Shown: positions 25,714 to 34,253 of the stretch, in pieces | Layout of the letters: every line of letters begins with the position of its first letter | Position numbering within the stretch: the stretch's first letter is position 1 | Source: Sandaracinus sp964481145 | GTDB lineage: Bacteria > Myxococcota_A > Polyangia > Polyangiales > Sandaracinaceae | Direction of reading: 5' to 3' | Assembly (NCBI GenBank): GCA_964481145.1 | Contig: CAYZTA010000025.1 | Span: 1-64,000 of the forward strand | DNA length: 64,000 nucleotides | The notes under the pieces: generated by a model | Told to the model about the DNA's origin: nothing | What the model saw: only the letters and a program-made list of their open reading frames with translations | Database searches by the model: none | Translations under genes and position numbers: made by a program

Positions 25714-27687
25714 ATGGAGACGCGCTCTCTGCGATTGCTTCTTCTGCTCGTGCTGGGGCTCTCGATTCCAGTGCTGCCTTCGTTCGCGCTCGCGCAACAA
25801 GAAGAAGGCGATGAAGAAGAGGTCGAGGACCTCGAGACAGCCCCAGATGAAGAAGAGGAAGAGCCGCGGCTCCGCCCTCCAGATGTGGCACCGATCGCGA
25901 TCGACGACGAAGAAGAACTCGAGGAGGAGATCGAAGAACCTACGGACGAAGAGCTCATCGAGGAAGAGGAGCCCGCGGACGACGAACTCCCCTCCCCTCG
26001 CGCTGCCGATGAGCGCCTCGACGTGGGAGGGAATCCCACGGTCGAGCCGTGGACGACCCCTCAGACCGTCTTCGAAATTCACGGTTACATGCGAATGCGT
26101 GGTGAATTCCAGGACCAGTTCTCACTGGGTCGAGCGCGCGTCAACGCGGGTGAACCAGATTATCCCTTCGAATTGTTCATTCCTCGCGAAGACTTCGGTG
26201 CTCTTGGCGCAGCTCCGGCGGGTGGATGCGCTGGTGCCAGCGGACCGGCGGACGCCTCGTGCAACCAGCGTGCGCTCGCATTCGCGAACATGCGTCTTCG
26301 AATCGAGCCGACGATTCATTTGAGCGACGACGTTCGAGTACGGATGCAGCTCGATTTGCTCGACAATCTCGTGCTCGGTTCGACCCCCGATGGATATACG
26401 GTCAATCCCGTCGGCGTTCGTGAGTATTCTTCATTCGTTCCGCTGACTGCGTTTTCGCAAACACAGTTGCCTCCCTCGGCGGGGGTCAATTCGTGGACCG
26501 ACAGCATCGTCGTGCGCCGCGCGTGGGCCGAGGTTCGAAACCGAGGGCTGGGTGAGTTGCGTTTCGGCCGCATGGGCAACCATTGGGGCCTTGGTATTTT
26601 GGCCAATGGTGGCGCCGGAATCGACTCCGACTTCCAAAGTGACGTCGATCGAATCATGGCGATCACCCGTCTCTTTGGCTTCTACATCTTTGGCGCATGG
26701 GATTTCGCGTCCGAAGGCTTCATCTACGACAATCCCGTCAATCGCCGGGTGCCCTTCGACGCAGTGCGCAACGATGACGTCGATCAAATGACCTTCGGTG
26801 TCGCGCGTCGCCTTTCCCCAGAAGAGCAGGAAGCCACGTTGCAGCGCGGTGACTTCGTGCTCAATGCCGGTCTTTATTTCGTCTATCGAACTCAGAATCT
26901 GACTTCGGAGGCGACGGCGAACCCGCTCAATCCAAACATGAGTCCGGTGCTCTTCCGCCGAGGCTTCGAGGTTTTCGTTCCAGACGTCTGGGTGCAGTTT
27001 CTCTATGAGAACCTTCGGCTCGAAGCGGAAGCCGTGATGATGATCGGCACGATCGACAACGTCGATCCAGGTCGATTCACCCTCAACCACAACACGGTGT
27101 TGAACTTCGGCTTCGCGTTCGAAGGCGAATACCACCTCTTGAACAACCAGTTGGGCATTTATTTCAATGCGGGTTATGCGTCGGGCGATGCAGACGTCGA
27201 AGGTCTCTCGGGAGGCGGCAGCGGTCCAATTCAAACCCAAAGCCCCCGTACCACGGGGGCTCCCGATACGAACCTGAGCGCGTTCAACTTCCATCCAAAC
27301 TACCGCGTCGACTTGATCTTTTGGCGCACGATCATGCGCCAGTTCGGAAGTGCCTATTATTTCCGTCCTGGCGTGAGCTACGACTTCATCCGTTCGAGCT
27401 TCGGTCAGCTGCTTGGTGCACGTGCCGACGTGATCTGGAGCCGTGCCTCCGAGCCCGTGCAGACCTGGGGAAACCAGCCTGATCTCGGCGTAGAAATCGA
27501 TGTGCAAGCCTACTATCGAAGTGAGGACGGCCCCGATTTGCTCGATGGGTTCTCAGCGTCACTTCAGTATGGTGTGTTCTTTCCGTTGGCTGGGCTCGGC
27601 TATCTGCCTGGCACCATCCCCATGGGCCCCTACCAAGGCGGTCAGACGGCCCATACACTCCGTTTGATCCTCGGTGTGCAGTATTGA
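25714..27687 (+). CDS. Outer-membrane beta-barrel protein with Glu-rich linker
   Basis: 657 residues. A signal peptide (METRSLRLLLLLVLGLSIPV...FALA) is followed by about 85 residues made mostly of Glu/Asp with prolines, and then a large region of amphipathic strands (FEIHGYMRMRGEFQDQF onwards) that ends in an aromatic residue (LILGVQY), as outer-membrane barrels do. It resembles large Myxococcota barrel proteins of the TIGR04551 type; this is recollection, not a search result. Start ATG 25714 gives the signal peptide. Its stop overlaps the TTG start of the RNase J gene, an odd coupling of an envelope protein with an RNase. Confidence 0.75.
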   Translation: METRSLRLLLLLVLGLSIPVLPSFALAQQEEGDEEEVEDLETAPDEEEEEPRLRPPDVAPIAIDDEEELEEEIEEPTDEELIEEEEPADDELPSPRAADERLDVGGNPTVEPWTTPQTVFEIHGYMRMRGEFQDQFSLGRARVNAGEPDYPFELFIPREDFGALGAAPAGGCAGASGPADASCNQRALAFANMRLRIEPTIHLSDDVRVRMQLDLLDNLVLGSTPDGYTVNPVGVREYSSFVPLTAFSQTQLPPSAGVNSWTDSIVVRRAWAEVRNRGLGELRFGRMGNHWGLGILANGGAGIDSDFQSDVDRIMAITRLFGFYIFGAWDFASEGFIYDNPVNRRVPFDAVRNDDVDQMTFGVARRLSPEEQEATLQRGDFVLNAGLYFVYRTQNLTSEATANPLNPNMSPVLFRRGFEVFVPDVWVQFLYENLRLEAEAVMMIGTIDNVDPGRFTLNHNTVLNFGFAFEGEYHLLNNQLGIYFNAGYASGDADVEGLSGGGSGPIQTQSPRTTGAPDTNLSAFNFHPNYRVDLIFWRTIMRQFGSAYYFRPGVSYDFIRSSFGQLLGARADVIWSRASEPVQTWGNQPDLGVEIDVQAYYRSEDGPDLLDGFSASLQYGVFFPLAGLGYLPGTIPMGPYQGGQTAHTLRLILGVQY

Positions 27688-29360
27688 GCGCTCCCCTTCG
27701 ATTGATCCCGCTCGGTGGACTCGGCGAGATTGGGATGAACTGCATGGCAGTCGAACACGAGGACGAGATCCTCGTGATCGATTGCGGTGTGACCTTTGAC
27801 TCGCGAGGTCTCGGAGTCGATCTCGTACACGGCAATCTCCGCTATTTGGTGGAGCGACGTGAGCGGGTTCGCGGCCTTGTCCTCACGCACGGCCACGAAG
27901 ACCATATCGGAGCCACGAGTTGGTTCCTGAGAGACGTTCCCGTCCCGGTCTGGGGTCCGCCCTACGCGCTCGCGCTCGTCAAGCAGCGCATTGCAGAGCA
28001 CCCTTTCCACGACATCGACCGCCTCGATTTCCGCACGATGCAAGCGGGTGTCTCCTACTCGACGGGTCCCTTCGAATGGGAGCTCTTTCACGTGACGCAC
28101 TCGATGCCCGATTCGCATGGGCTCGTGTTGCGCACACCTCAAGGGATCTTACTGCACACGGGCGATTTCAAAATCGATCGTGATCCCCCCGAGGGTGATC
28201 GTATCGATCTCGATCGCATCGCGGAGATCGCAAACGAAGGCGTGCGGATCATGCTTTCGGATTCGACGAACGCCATGACCCCGGGTCATTCGGGAGGCGA
28301 ACGATCCGTCGAACACTCGCTCGAAGAGTTGATTCGAAGAGCTCCTGAACGCGTCGTCGTCGGGCTCTTCGCATCGAACGTGAGCCGCATTCGCGCTCTG
28401 CTCGAGATCGCGCGCGAGACCGGTCGAAAAGTCGTTCCGATGGGACGCTCGGTCGATACACATCTTCGAATTGCCGAAGAGCTTGGCATCATCGACGATC
28501 CTCACGACGTGATCGTGCCGCGGGAGCGCGCACGCACCCTCCCGCGACATCAGGTCCTCGTCATCGCGACGGGCTCCCAAGGAGAAGGCCCCGCGGCGTT
28601 GCCGCGCCTCGCCCAAGGCACCCACCCAGACCTCTCTCTCGATCCAGGCGATCGCGTCATCCTCAGCTCACGCATCATTCCAGGAAATGAGCGTGCGGTG
28701 CTCGAGCTCATCAACACTCTCGAACGACGTGGCATCTCGGTCACCCATCGTGGAACCGATCCTCGAGTTCACGTGAGCGGCCATGGCCATCGAGACGAGC
28801 AAAGGTCGTTGATCGATCTCGTCCGGCCACGTGCGTTCCTCCCCGTGCATGGGACATGGATGCACCTCGCAGCACATGCCGAAATCGCTCGCGAAGCAGG
28901 CGTTCCCGAGGTCGTCCTCATCGAGAACGGCACAGTGCTCGAGGTCGATGAAGAAGGAACGCGGATCGCGGATCGCGTTCCCTCGGGCCGAGTGCACATC
29001 GATCATTTCGAGCCCATCTCCGATCGCGCGATTCACGATCGTAAGTTGCTCGCTCAGCTCGGCGTGGTCTTCGTAAGCCTGCTCTGCGACTCCCGCGGAG
29101 TGCTCTTGGAGGACCCGCAAGTTCTTTCGCGCGGCGTGATCGACGAAGAAGCCGAACATGGACTCATCGAAGATCTTCGCGACGACATTCGCGATGCCCT
29201 CGAACATCTGAGGAGCCCAGAAGAACGGCTGCCAGACGAGCTCCTTCGAGACACGGTCCGGCGCGCCGTGCGTCGGTTCTTCTCGCGTGAGCTCGGTCGA
29301 AAGCCTCTTTGTTACGCGACGATCTCGAGAGTCCCGAGCGCGCGCCTCTCGAGGAGCTGA
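27684..29360 (+). CDS. rnj: Ribonuclease J
   Basis: 558 residues. Metallo-beta-lactamase/beta-CASP nuclease with endo- and 5'-exonuclease activity on RNA. Metal motif THGHEDHIG at 68-76, LLHTGDFK, SDSTNAMTPGHS, and the beta-CASP end HVSGHGHRDEQ and PVHGTWMHL are all present, followed by the C-terminal dimerisation region. Translation starts at TTG 27684, overlapping the stop of the barrel gene (TTGA). RNase J replaces RNase E-type turnover in many Deltaproteobacteria-derived lineages. Confidence 0.94.
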   Translation: MSAPLRLIPLGGLGEIGMNCMAVEHEDEILVIDCGVTFDSRGLGVDLVHGNLRYLVERRERVRGLVLTHGHEDHIGATSWFLRDVPVPVWGPPYALALVKQRIAEHPFHDIDRLDFRTMQAGVSYSTGPFEWELFHVTHSMPDSHGLVLRTPQGILLHTGDFKIDRDPPEGDRIDLDRIAEIANEGVRIMLSDSTNAMTPGHSGGERSVEHSLEELIRRAPERVVVGLFASNVSRIRALLEIARETGRKVVPMGRSVDTHLRIAEELGIIDDPHDVIVPRERARTLPRHQVLVIATGSQGEGPAALPRLAQGTHPDLSLDPGDRVILSSRIIPGNERAVLELINTLERRGISVTHRGTDPRVHVSGHGHRDEQRSLIDLVRPRAFLPVHGTWMHLAAHAEIAREAGVPEVVLIENGTVLEVDEEGTRIADRVPSGRVHIDHFEPISDRAIHDRKLLAQLGVVFVSLLCDSRGVLLEDPQVLSRGVIDEEAEHGLIEDLRDDIRDALEHLRSPEERLPDELLRDTVRRAVRRFFSRELGRKPLCYATISRVPSARLSRS

Positions 29361-29361
29361 G

Positions 29362-30693
29362 ATGCGTCGCACGCTTTTCGCTTTTCTCTTCGCCACTGTG
29401 GCGACCGGATGCAGCGGTTCATCGCGTGCACCGGCTCAGAATGCCGAGACCGAAGAACCCATTGCCGCACTCGACGCCGAAACGACGCTCGCAGGTCGTT
29501 CGCTCACCCGAGACGAGACCCGCGCGTTCGAACCCCTCCTGGCCGCAGCCCAACGCATTCGCGGGCTTCGCTTCATACGTCCAGTGCCCACCCGCGTGCA
29601 ATCGGAAGCCGATATCGTCGAATTCGTACGCTCCCATCTCGATCGCGAGGCGTTGGAGCAGGCTCGCATCTTCTACGTGGCCCTCGGCTTGCTCGAGCCT
29701 TCGCTCGACATCGAGCCCATGATGCTCTCCGTCATGGGTGAACAGATCGTCGGCTATTACGATCCCGAAGCGCACACCATGGTGGTCCGCGAAGACATCG
29801 TCCAAGAGCTCATGCAAGCTGGAAACCTGGCACGTGACGAGAGCGCCCTTGCCATCGTGCATGAGTACGTCCACGCCCTCCAAGATCAGCATCTCGGGCT
29901 TGCAGAGCTCCAAGACATCGAGCGCAGCATCGATGGCGACAACGCCTTCGCCGCACTCGTCGAGGGAGACGCGACGCTCGCGATGATCGGCCTCGTCATC
30001 GATGCAGAAGGACAGCGGCTCTCGAGTTTGACTCGAGACCCCTCGATCCTCGCTGGAATCATCAACGCAACCCCTGGAATGACCCAAAGTAGCTCCGAGC
30101 TCTTCGCGGCTCCTGCGATCGTCCGAGCCCCTCTTCTTTCTCGATATCTCGAAGGGCTCGTGTTTTGCGCCACACTCCATGGTCGTGGAGGTTTTCGATG
30201 GATCGATGAGGCCTTTGCGAACCCACCCCAATCGACCGAACAAGTGCTTCATCCCGAACGCTGGCTCGCTCGCGACCTCCCCGAAGAGATCCAGCTCTCC
30301 GAATGGGACGAACTTCTGGCTGCCGGATATCGCGTTCACGATGAAGACACGCTCGGAGAGCTCGAGCTGAGCATCTATTTCGCCCAATCGACCGGAGAAG
30401 ACCGGAACCTTTCTGCTGGGGAAGGATGGGGAGGAGATCGTCTCCGTGTCTACTCGGGCCCCAATGGCCAAACCGCTGCGGTTTGGTTTACGACCTGGGA
30501 CGATGAGCGAGAAGCCATCGAAGCGGAGGCCGCAGCCTCACGTGTGCGAGACCTCTCATCCCACGGAGCCACGCATCAAGTCCGCCGGGTGGGCCGTGCG
30601 GTCCTCATCATCCGTGATCTGGAACCGACGCTGCATGGCCCAATCGAAAGCAGTTTCGAAGATTTCGCGCATTCGCTCCCAATCCAAAGATGA
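29362..30693 (+). CDS. Lipoprotein with HExxH metallopeptidase-like motif
   Basis: 443 residues. ATG 29362 follows GAGGAG (29351-29356) that overlaps the 3' end of the RNase J gene. The signal peptide ends in a lipobox with Cys17 (ATVATGC). HEYVH at 167-171, within ALAIVHEYVHALQDQHLGL, and EGDATLAM about 40 residues later resemble the zinc ligands of gluzincin-type peptidases. No characterised family could be named. It probably sits at the outer or inner membrane facing the periplasm. The first part (about 45-150) has alternating helices and a GYYDPEAHTMVV strand, which often precedes the metal helix in such proteins. Confidence 0.75.
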   Translation: MRRTLFAFLFATVATGCSGSSRAPAQNAETEEPIAALDAETTLAGRSLTRDETRAFEPLLAAAQRIRGLRFIRPVPTRVQSEADIVEFVRSHLDREALEQARIFYVALGLLEPSLDIEPMMLSVMGEQIVGYYDPEAHTMVVREDIVQELMQAGNLARDESALAIVHEYVHALQDQHLGLAELQDIERSIDGDNAFAALVEGDATLAMIGLVIDAEGQRLSSLTRDPSILAGIINATPGMTQSSSELFAAPAIVRAPLLSRYLEGLVFCATLHGRGGFRWIDEAFANPPQSTEQVLHPERWLARDLPEEIQLSEWDELLAAGYRVHDEDTLGELELSIYFAQSTGEDRNLSAGEGWGGDRLRVYSGPNGQTAAVWFTTWDDEREAIEAEAAASRVRDLSSHGATHQVRRVGRAVLIIRDLEPTLHGPIESSFEDFAHSLPIQR

Positions 30694-30700
30694 ACATGTC

Positions 30701-30729
30701 TTGACGGTCCGTGACCCGAGGGTTAGGTA
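30701..30729 (+). promoter_or_regulatory. Candidate sigma-70 promoter upstream of tig
   Basis: TTGACG at 30701-30706 and TAGGTA at 30724-30729 are separated by 17 bases. The -10 element is weak. The position, about 90 bp before the trigger factor start, suits a promoter for the tig-clpP block. This is a pattern match only. Confidence 0.3.
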
Positions 30730-30816
30730 CCCGCACTTCGCTCGGGAGTGGCCTCGCTTTCTGGAGAGTCCCAGCCGAGCACGCTCGTCCTCACGAAGAA
30801 AGCACGTCAGTCCACC

Positions 30817-32124
30817 ATGCAGTCGCAGGTCAGCGAGATCGATCCCGTCACCGTCGAAGTCCAGGTCGAAGTCCCTTGGGATCGCATCCAGAAGGGGCTC
30901 GATGACACCTTCACCAAGCTCCAGCGTTCTGCCCGCGTCAAGGGCTTTCGGCCCGGCAAGGCCCCGCGGAACGTCCTACAGAAGCTCTTTTCCAAGGACG
31001 TCCGGGAGGAAGTCGTCTCCAACCTGGTCGAAGAGACCGTCGTCGAGGCCGTACGACAACACCAGCTTGCTGTGGTGTCGACCGCAAAGATCGAGCAGCG
31101 CCCGGAATTGACGACCGGTCAGCCCCTGACTTTCTCGGTCAAGTTCGAAGTTCGTCCGAAGATCGAACATCTCGAAACGGCCCTCTCATTGACCCGGACG
31201 AGCGAAACGGTCGGCGACGCCGAAGTCGATGCCGAGATCGAACGACTGAGGCAACAGCACGCCCTCATGCGCCCCATCGAAGGAGAGCGTGGCGCTCAAA
31301 AGGGCGACCTCGTCACCATCGATTACGAGGTCAGCATCGATGGCATCGTCAAGCCGGACATGAAAGGTGAAGCACGCCCGGTCAACCTCGGTGAAGATCG
31401 ACTGCTCGAAGAGATCGATTCGGGCCTCGTCGGCGCCCGCCCTGGGGATGAGCGTGTGATCGAGATTGCACGCGGCGAAGATGACGAAAACAAGGAAATC
31501 GCCGGGAAGAAAGTCGTTTTCACGATTCGAGTCAAGGAATTGCGCGAGCGTGTCCTCCCTGAACTCGATGACGAATTCGCCAAAGACGTGGGCGAGTACG
31601 AAACACTCACAGAACTGAGAACGAAGCTCCGCGCGCGCCTCGAAGAAGGCGCGAAGGCCAAAAGCGAAAACCAGCTCCGCTCCCATGCAGTAGAAGAACT
31701 GGCCAACAAGAACCCGATTCCGGTTCCTCCTTCGCTCACGGATCAGCAGCTCCGCAGCATGTTGAACGAGTATGTCAAGATCATGCAGATGATCGGCCAG
31801 CCTCCGAGCTTCGATCCCAACGACATCCATGAGATGCGCGCACGCGCTGAGTCAAAGGTTCGCTCCGCCATCCTGCTCGGTGAGCTCTCTCGTCGCGAGA
31901 AGATCGAAGTCACGCCCGAAGAGATCAACGCGAAGATGCAGGAGATTGCCGAGCGCTCGGGCAAGCATATCGCCAAGGTCCGAGCCGATCACGCCGGAGA
32001 AAAAGGTGAAGCCCTCGAGACACAAATTCTCGAAGACAAGCTGATCCGTTATCTTCTCGACCATGCAACCATCACCGATGCTGTCAGCAACGCGACAGCA
32101 GAGGCGACATCGGGTAAGGAGTGA
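30817..32124 (+). CDS. tig: Trigger factor (ribosome-associated chaperone, PPIase)
   Basis: 435 residues. The N-terminal ribosome-binding domain with a VKGFRPGKAPRNVLQK segment (signature GFRxGKxP at about 44-51) is followed by the FKBP-like PPIase domain (GDLVTIDYEVSIDG) and the C-terminal helical arms. It binds nascent chains at the ribosome exit. ATG 30817 is chosen because the upstream extension does not match the family. Its stop overlaps a GTG of the clpP region, and clpP begins six bases later, giving the usual tig-clpP-clpX order. Confidence 0.95.
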   Translation: MQSQVSEIDPVTVEVQVEVPWDRIQKGLDDTFTKLQRSARVKGFRPGKAPRNVLQKLFSKDVREEVVSNLVEETVVEAVRQHQLAVVSTAKIEQRPELTTGQPLTFSVKFEVRPKIEHLETALSLTRTSETVGDAEVDAEIERLRQQHALMRPIEGERGAQKGDLVTIDYEVSIDGIVKPDMKGEARPVNLGEDRLLEEIDSGLVGARPGDERVIEIARGEDDENKEIAGKKVVFTIRVKELRERVLPELDDEFAKDVGEYETLTELRTKLRARLEEGAKAKSENQLRSHAVEELANKNPIPVPPSLTDQQLRSMLNEYVKIMQMIGQPPSFDPNDIHEMRARAESKVRSAILLGELSRREKIEVTPEEINAKMQEIAERSGKHIAKVRADHAGEKGEALETQILEDKLIRYLLDHATITDAVSNATAEATSGKE

Positions 32125-32129
32125 GGCGC

Positions 32130-32750
32130 ATGCACGATCCCGCGATCCATCCCGCTGTTCTTACGTATTTCCCGCAGATCGTGGAGACCACGCATCGCGG
32201 CGAGCGTGCGTGGGATCTGTTCAGCCGCCTTCTCAAGGACCGAATCATCTTTTTGGGCAGCGAAGTCAATGACGACGTTGCCAACGTGATCATCGCCCAA
32301 CTCCTGGTCCTCGAAGGGGAGGATCCGGATAAAGAAATCACCATGTATATCAATAGCCCTGGAGGGGTCATTACCTCGGGCATGGCGATTTACGACACGA
32401 TGCAGTACGTCCGTTGCCCGGTCTCGACGGTATGTCTCGGTCAGGCAGCGTCGATGGGCGCCGTTCTGCTGGCAGCTGGCACGAAGGGACGCCGCCGTGC
32501 GCTGCCGAATTCTCGTGTGATGATCCATCAGCCGCACGGCGGGGCACGCGGACAAGCCAGCGACATCGAGATTCAGGCGCGTGAGATTCTTCATCTCCGC
32601 CATCGGCTCAACGAAATTTTGTCTCGGCACTCTGGACAATCCATCGAACAGCTCAAGACCGATACAGAGCGCGATCGCTTTCTCTCTGCGATCGAGGCCA
32701 AGGAGTACGGTCTCATCGATGATGTGATCTCACCACGCAAGAGCCCTTAG
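32130..32750 (+). CDS. clpP: ATP-dependent Clp protease proteolytic subunit
   Basis: 206 residues. Catalytic triad Ser108 (GQAASMGA), His133 (MIHQPHGG) and Asp182 (TERDRF) is complete. It forms the barrel protease that works with ClpX or ClpA. ATG 32130 is supported by AAGGAG eight bases upstream, rather than the GTG at 32121 that overlaps the tig stop. It lies between tig and clpX in the standard order. Confidence 0.96.
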   Translation: MHDPAIHPAVLTYFPQIVETTHRGERAWDLFSRLLKDRIIFLGSEVNDDVANVIIAQLLVLEGEDPDKEITMYINSPGGVITSGMAIYDTMQYVRCPVSTVCLGQAASMGAVLLAAGTKGRRRALPNSRVMIHQPHGGARGQASDIEIQAREILHLRHRLNEILSRHSGQSIEQLKTDTERDRFLSAIEAKEYGLIDDVISPRKSP

Positions 32751-32949
32751 ACGGGGCCATCTCTTTGGACGGAGCCCCTGGAGCGTTCTCTTCGTTCGAA
32801 GCTCCATTACGCACCTCCCCTCGTTGCTACTCGCAACGTGTGGCACTAGACTCTCTTAAGTGATTTCCACGGTCAGGCGACCGTGGCTCGTGGTAGGCAG
32901 CGTTCAAGCAGCGCGTTAGGTAGCGCGTTCGGAAAAACGGGTCGGATTC
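32751..32949. promoter_or_regulatory. clpP-clpX intergenic region with inverted repeats
   Basis: The 199-bp gap holds a perfect 8-bp stem with a 4-base loop at 32867-32886 (CCACGGTC/GACCGTGG) and a 6-bp stem at 32822-32838 (CGTTGC/GCAACG). No T-run follows either, so they do not look like intrinsic terminators. They may affect clpX mRNA or be regulator sites. An AGCGCGTT motif occurs twice near the clpX start. Confidence 0.35.
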
Positions 32950-34209
32950 ATGTCGGTCGATCGGAGGCGCGACGAAGGTCATGGGAATCTTCAGTGTTCT
33001 TTCTGCGGGAAGTCGCAGAAGGAAGTGAAGAAGCTGATTGCCGGACCGACCGTCTATATATGCGACGAGTGCATTGCACTCTGTAATGACATCATTGCCG
33101 AGGAGGTCGATCGCGAGGATTCGTTCCAGAGCGGCACCCCTCTGCCCAAGCCGAGCGAAATCAAAGCGGTCTTGGATGAGTATGTGATCGGTCAGGATCG
33201 AGCCAAAAAGATCCTCTCGGTGGCCGTTCACAATCATTACAAGCGAATCGATTCACGAACGGGCTCGGAAGATGTCGAACTCGGCAAATCGAACATCCTC
33301 CTCATCGGGCCGACCGGCACGGGCAAAACACTTCTTGCCCAAACGCTTGCCCGCGTGCTCAACGTGCCGTTCGCGATCGCGGACGCAACGACGCTGACCG
33401 AAGCCGGATACGTCGGCGAAGATGTCGAAAACATCATCGTCCAGCTCCTTCAGAACGCAGACCATGATGTCGAACGTGCCCAACGCGGCATCGTGTACAT
33501 CGACGAAATCGATAAAATTGCGCGCAAGGGCGACAACCCGTCGATCACGCGTGATGTGAGCGGTGAAGGAGTCCAGCAAGCACTGCTCAAGATCATCGAA
33601 GGCACCGTCGCGAATGTCCCCCCCAAGGGCGGACGAAAACATCCGCAGCAAGATTTTCTGCAGGTCGACACCTCGAACATCCTCTTCATCTGCGGCGGCG
33701 CCTTCGTTGGGCTCGATCAAGTGATCGAACGCCGTATTGGTGAAAAGTCGATCGGCTTCGGAGCCGAAGTCCCGAGCAAGAGAGAGAAGCGGCTCGGACA
33801 GGTGCTCGAACAAGCGCAGCCGGAGGACTTGATCAAGGCCGGCCTCATCCCCGAGTTCGTCGGACGTTTGCCGATGGTTGCGACGCTCCATGAACTCAAC
33901 GAGGATGCGCTCATCGATATCCTCACCCAGCCGAAGAACGCGCTCGTCAAGCAATTCCAGAAGCTCTTCGAGATGGACAGTGTTCGCCTCAAGTTCACGC
34001 GCGGCGCATTGCAATCGATCGCGAGAGAAGCCCTCAAGCGCAATGCAGGAGCCCGTGGTTTGCGTGCGATCCTCGAAAACGCGATGTTGGACATCATGTA
34101 CGAGATCCCTTCACGCGCAGGTGTGAAGGAAGTTCACGTCAACGAGGACACGATTCTCCGCGGCGACCAGCCGCTCATGGTGCTCGAAAAAGAAGCCGGC
34201 CTCGCGTGA
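32950..34209 (+). CDS. clpX: ClpX ATPase subunit of ClpXP
   Basis: 419 residues. The N-terminal zinc-binding dimerisation domain has Cys16, 19, 38 and 41 (CSFC...CDEC). The AAA+ module carries Walker A GPTGTGKT at 120-127, Walker B IVYIDEIDKI, and sensor and arginine-finger regions (GLIPEFVGRLP). It unfolds substrates and feeds them into ClpP. The start is ATG 32950; no strong ribosome binding site is seen. Lon follows 44 bp downstream. Confidence 0.97.
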   Translation: MSVDRRRDEGHGNLQCSFCGKSQKEVKKLIAGPTVYICDECIALCNDIIAEEVDREDSFQSGTPLPKPSEIKAVLDEYVIGQDRAKKILSVAVHNHYKRIDSRTGSEDVELGKSNILLIGPTGTGKTLLAQTLARVLNVPFAIADATTLTEAGYVGEDVENIIVQLLQNADHDVERAQRGIVYIDEIDKIARKGDNPSITRDVSGEGVQQALLKIIEGTVANVPPKGGRKHPQQDFLQVDTSNILFICGGAFVGLDQVIERRIGEKSIGFGAEVPSKREKRLGQVLEQAQPEDLIKAGLIPEFVGRLPMVATLHELNEDALIDILTQPKNALVKQFQKLFEMDSVRLKFTRGALQSIAREALKRNAGARGLRAILENAMLDIMYEIPSRAGVKEVHVNEDTILRGDQPLMVLEKEAGLA

Positions 34210-34253
34210 GTCCGCTTGGCGTTCTCTGATTCCCAGCGGGGGAGACTTCGACG

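Noticed and set aside
32755..32788. GGGGC...GCCCC and GGAGC...GCTCC pairs after clpP as a terminator
   Set aside because: Loops are long and no T-run follows; clpX lies downstream in the same direction.
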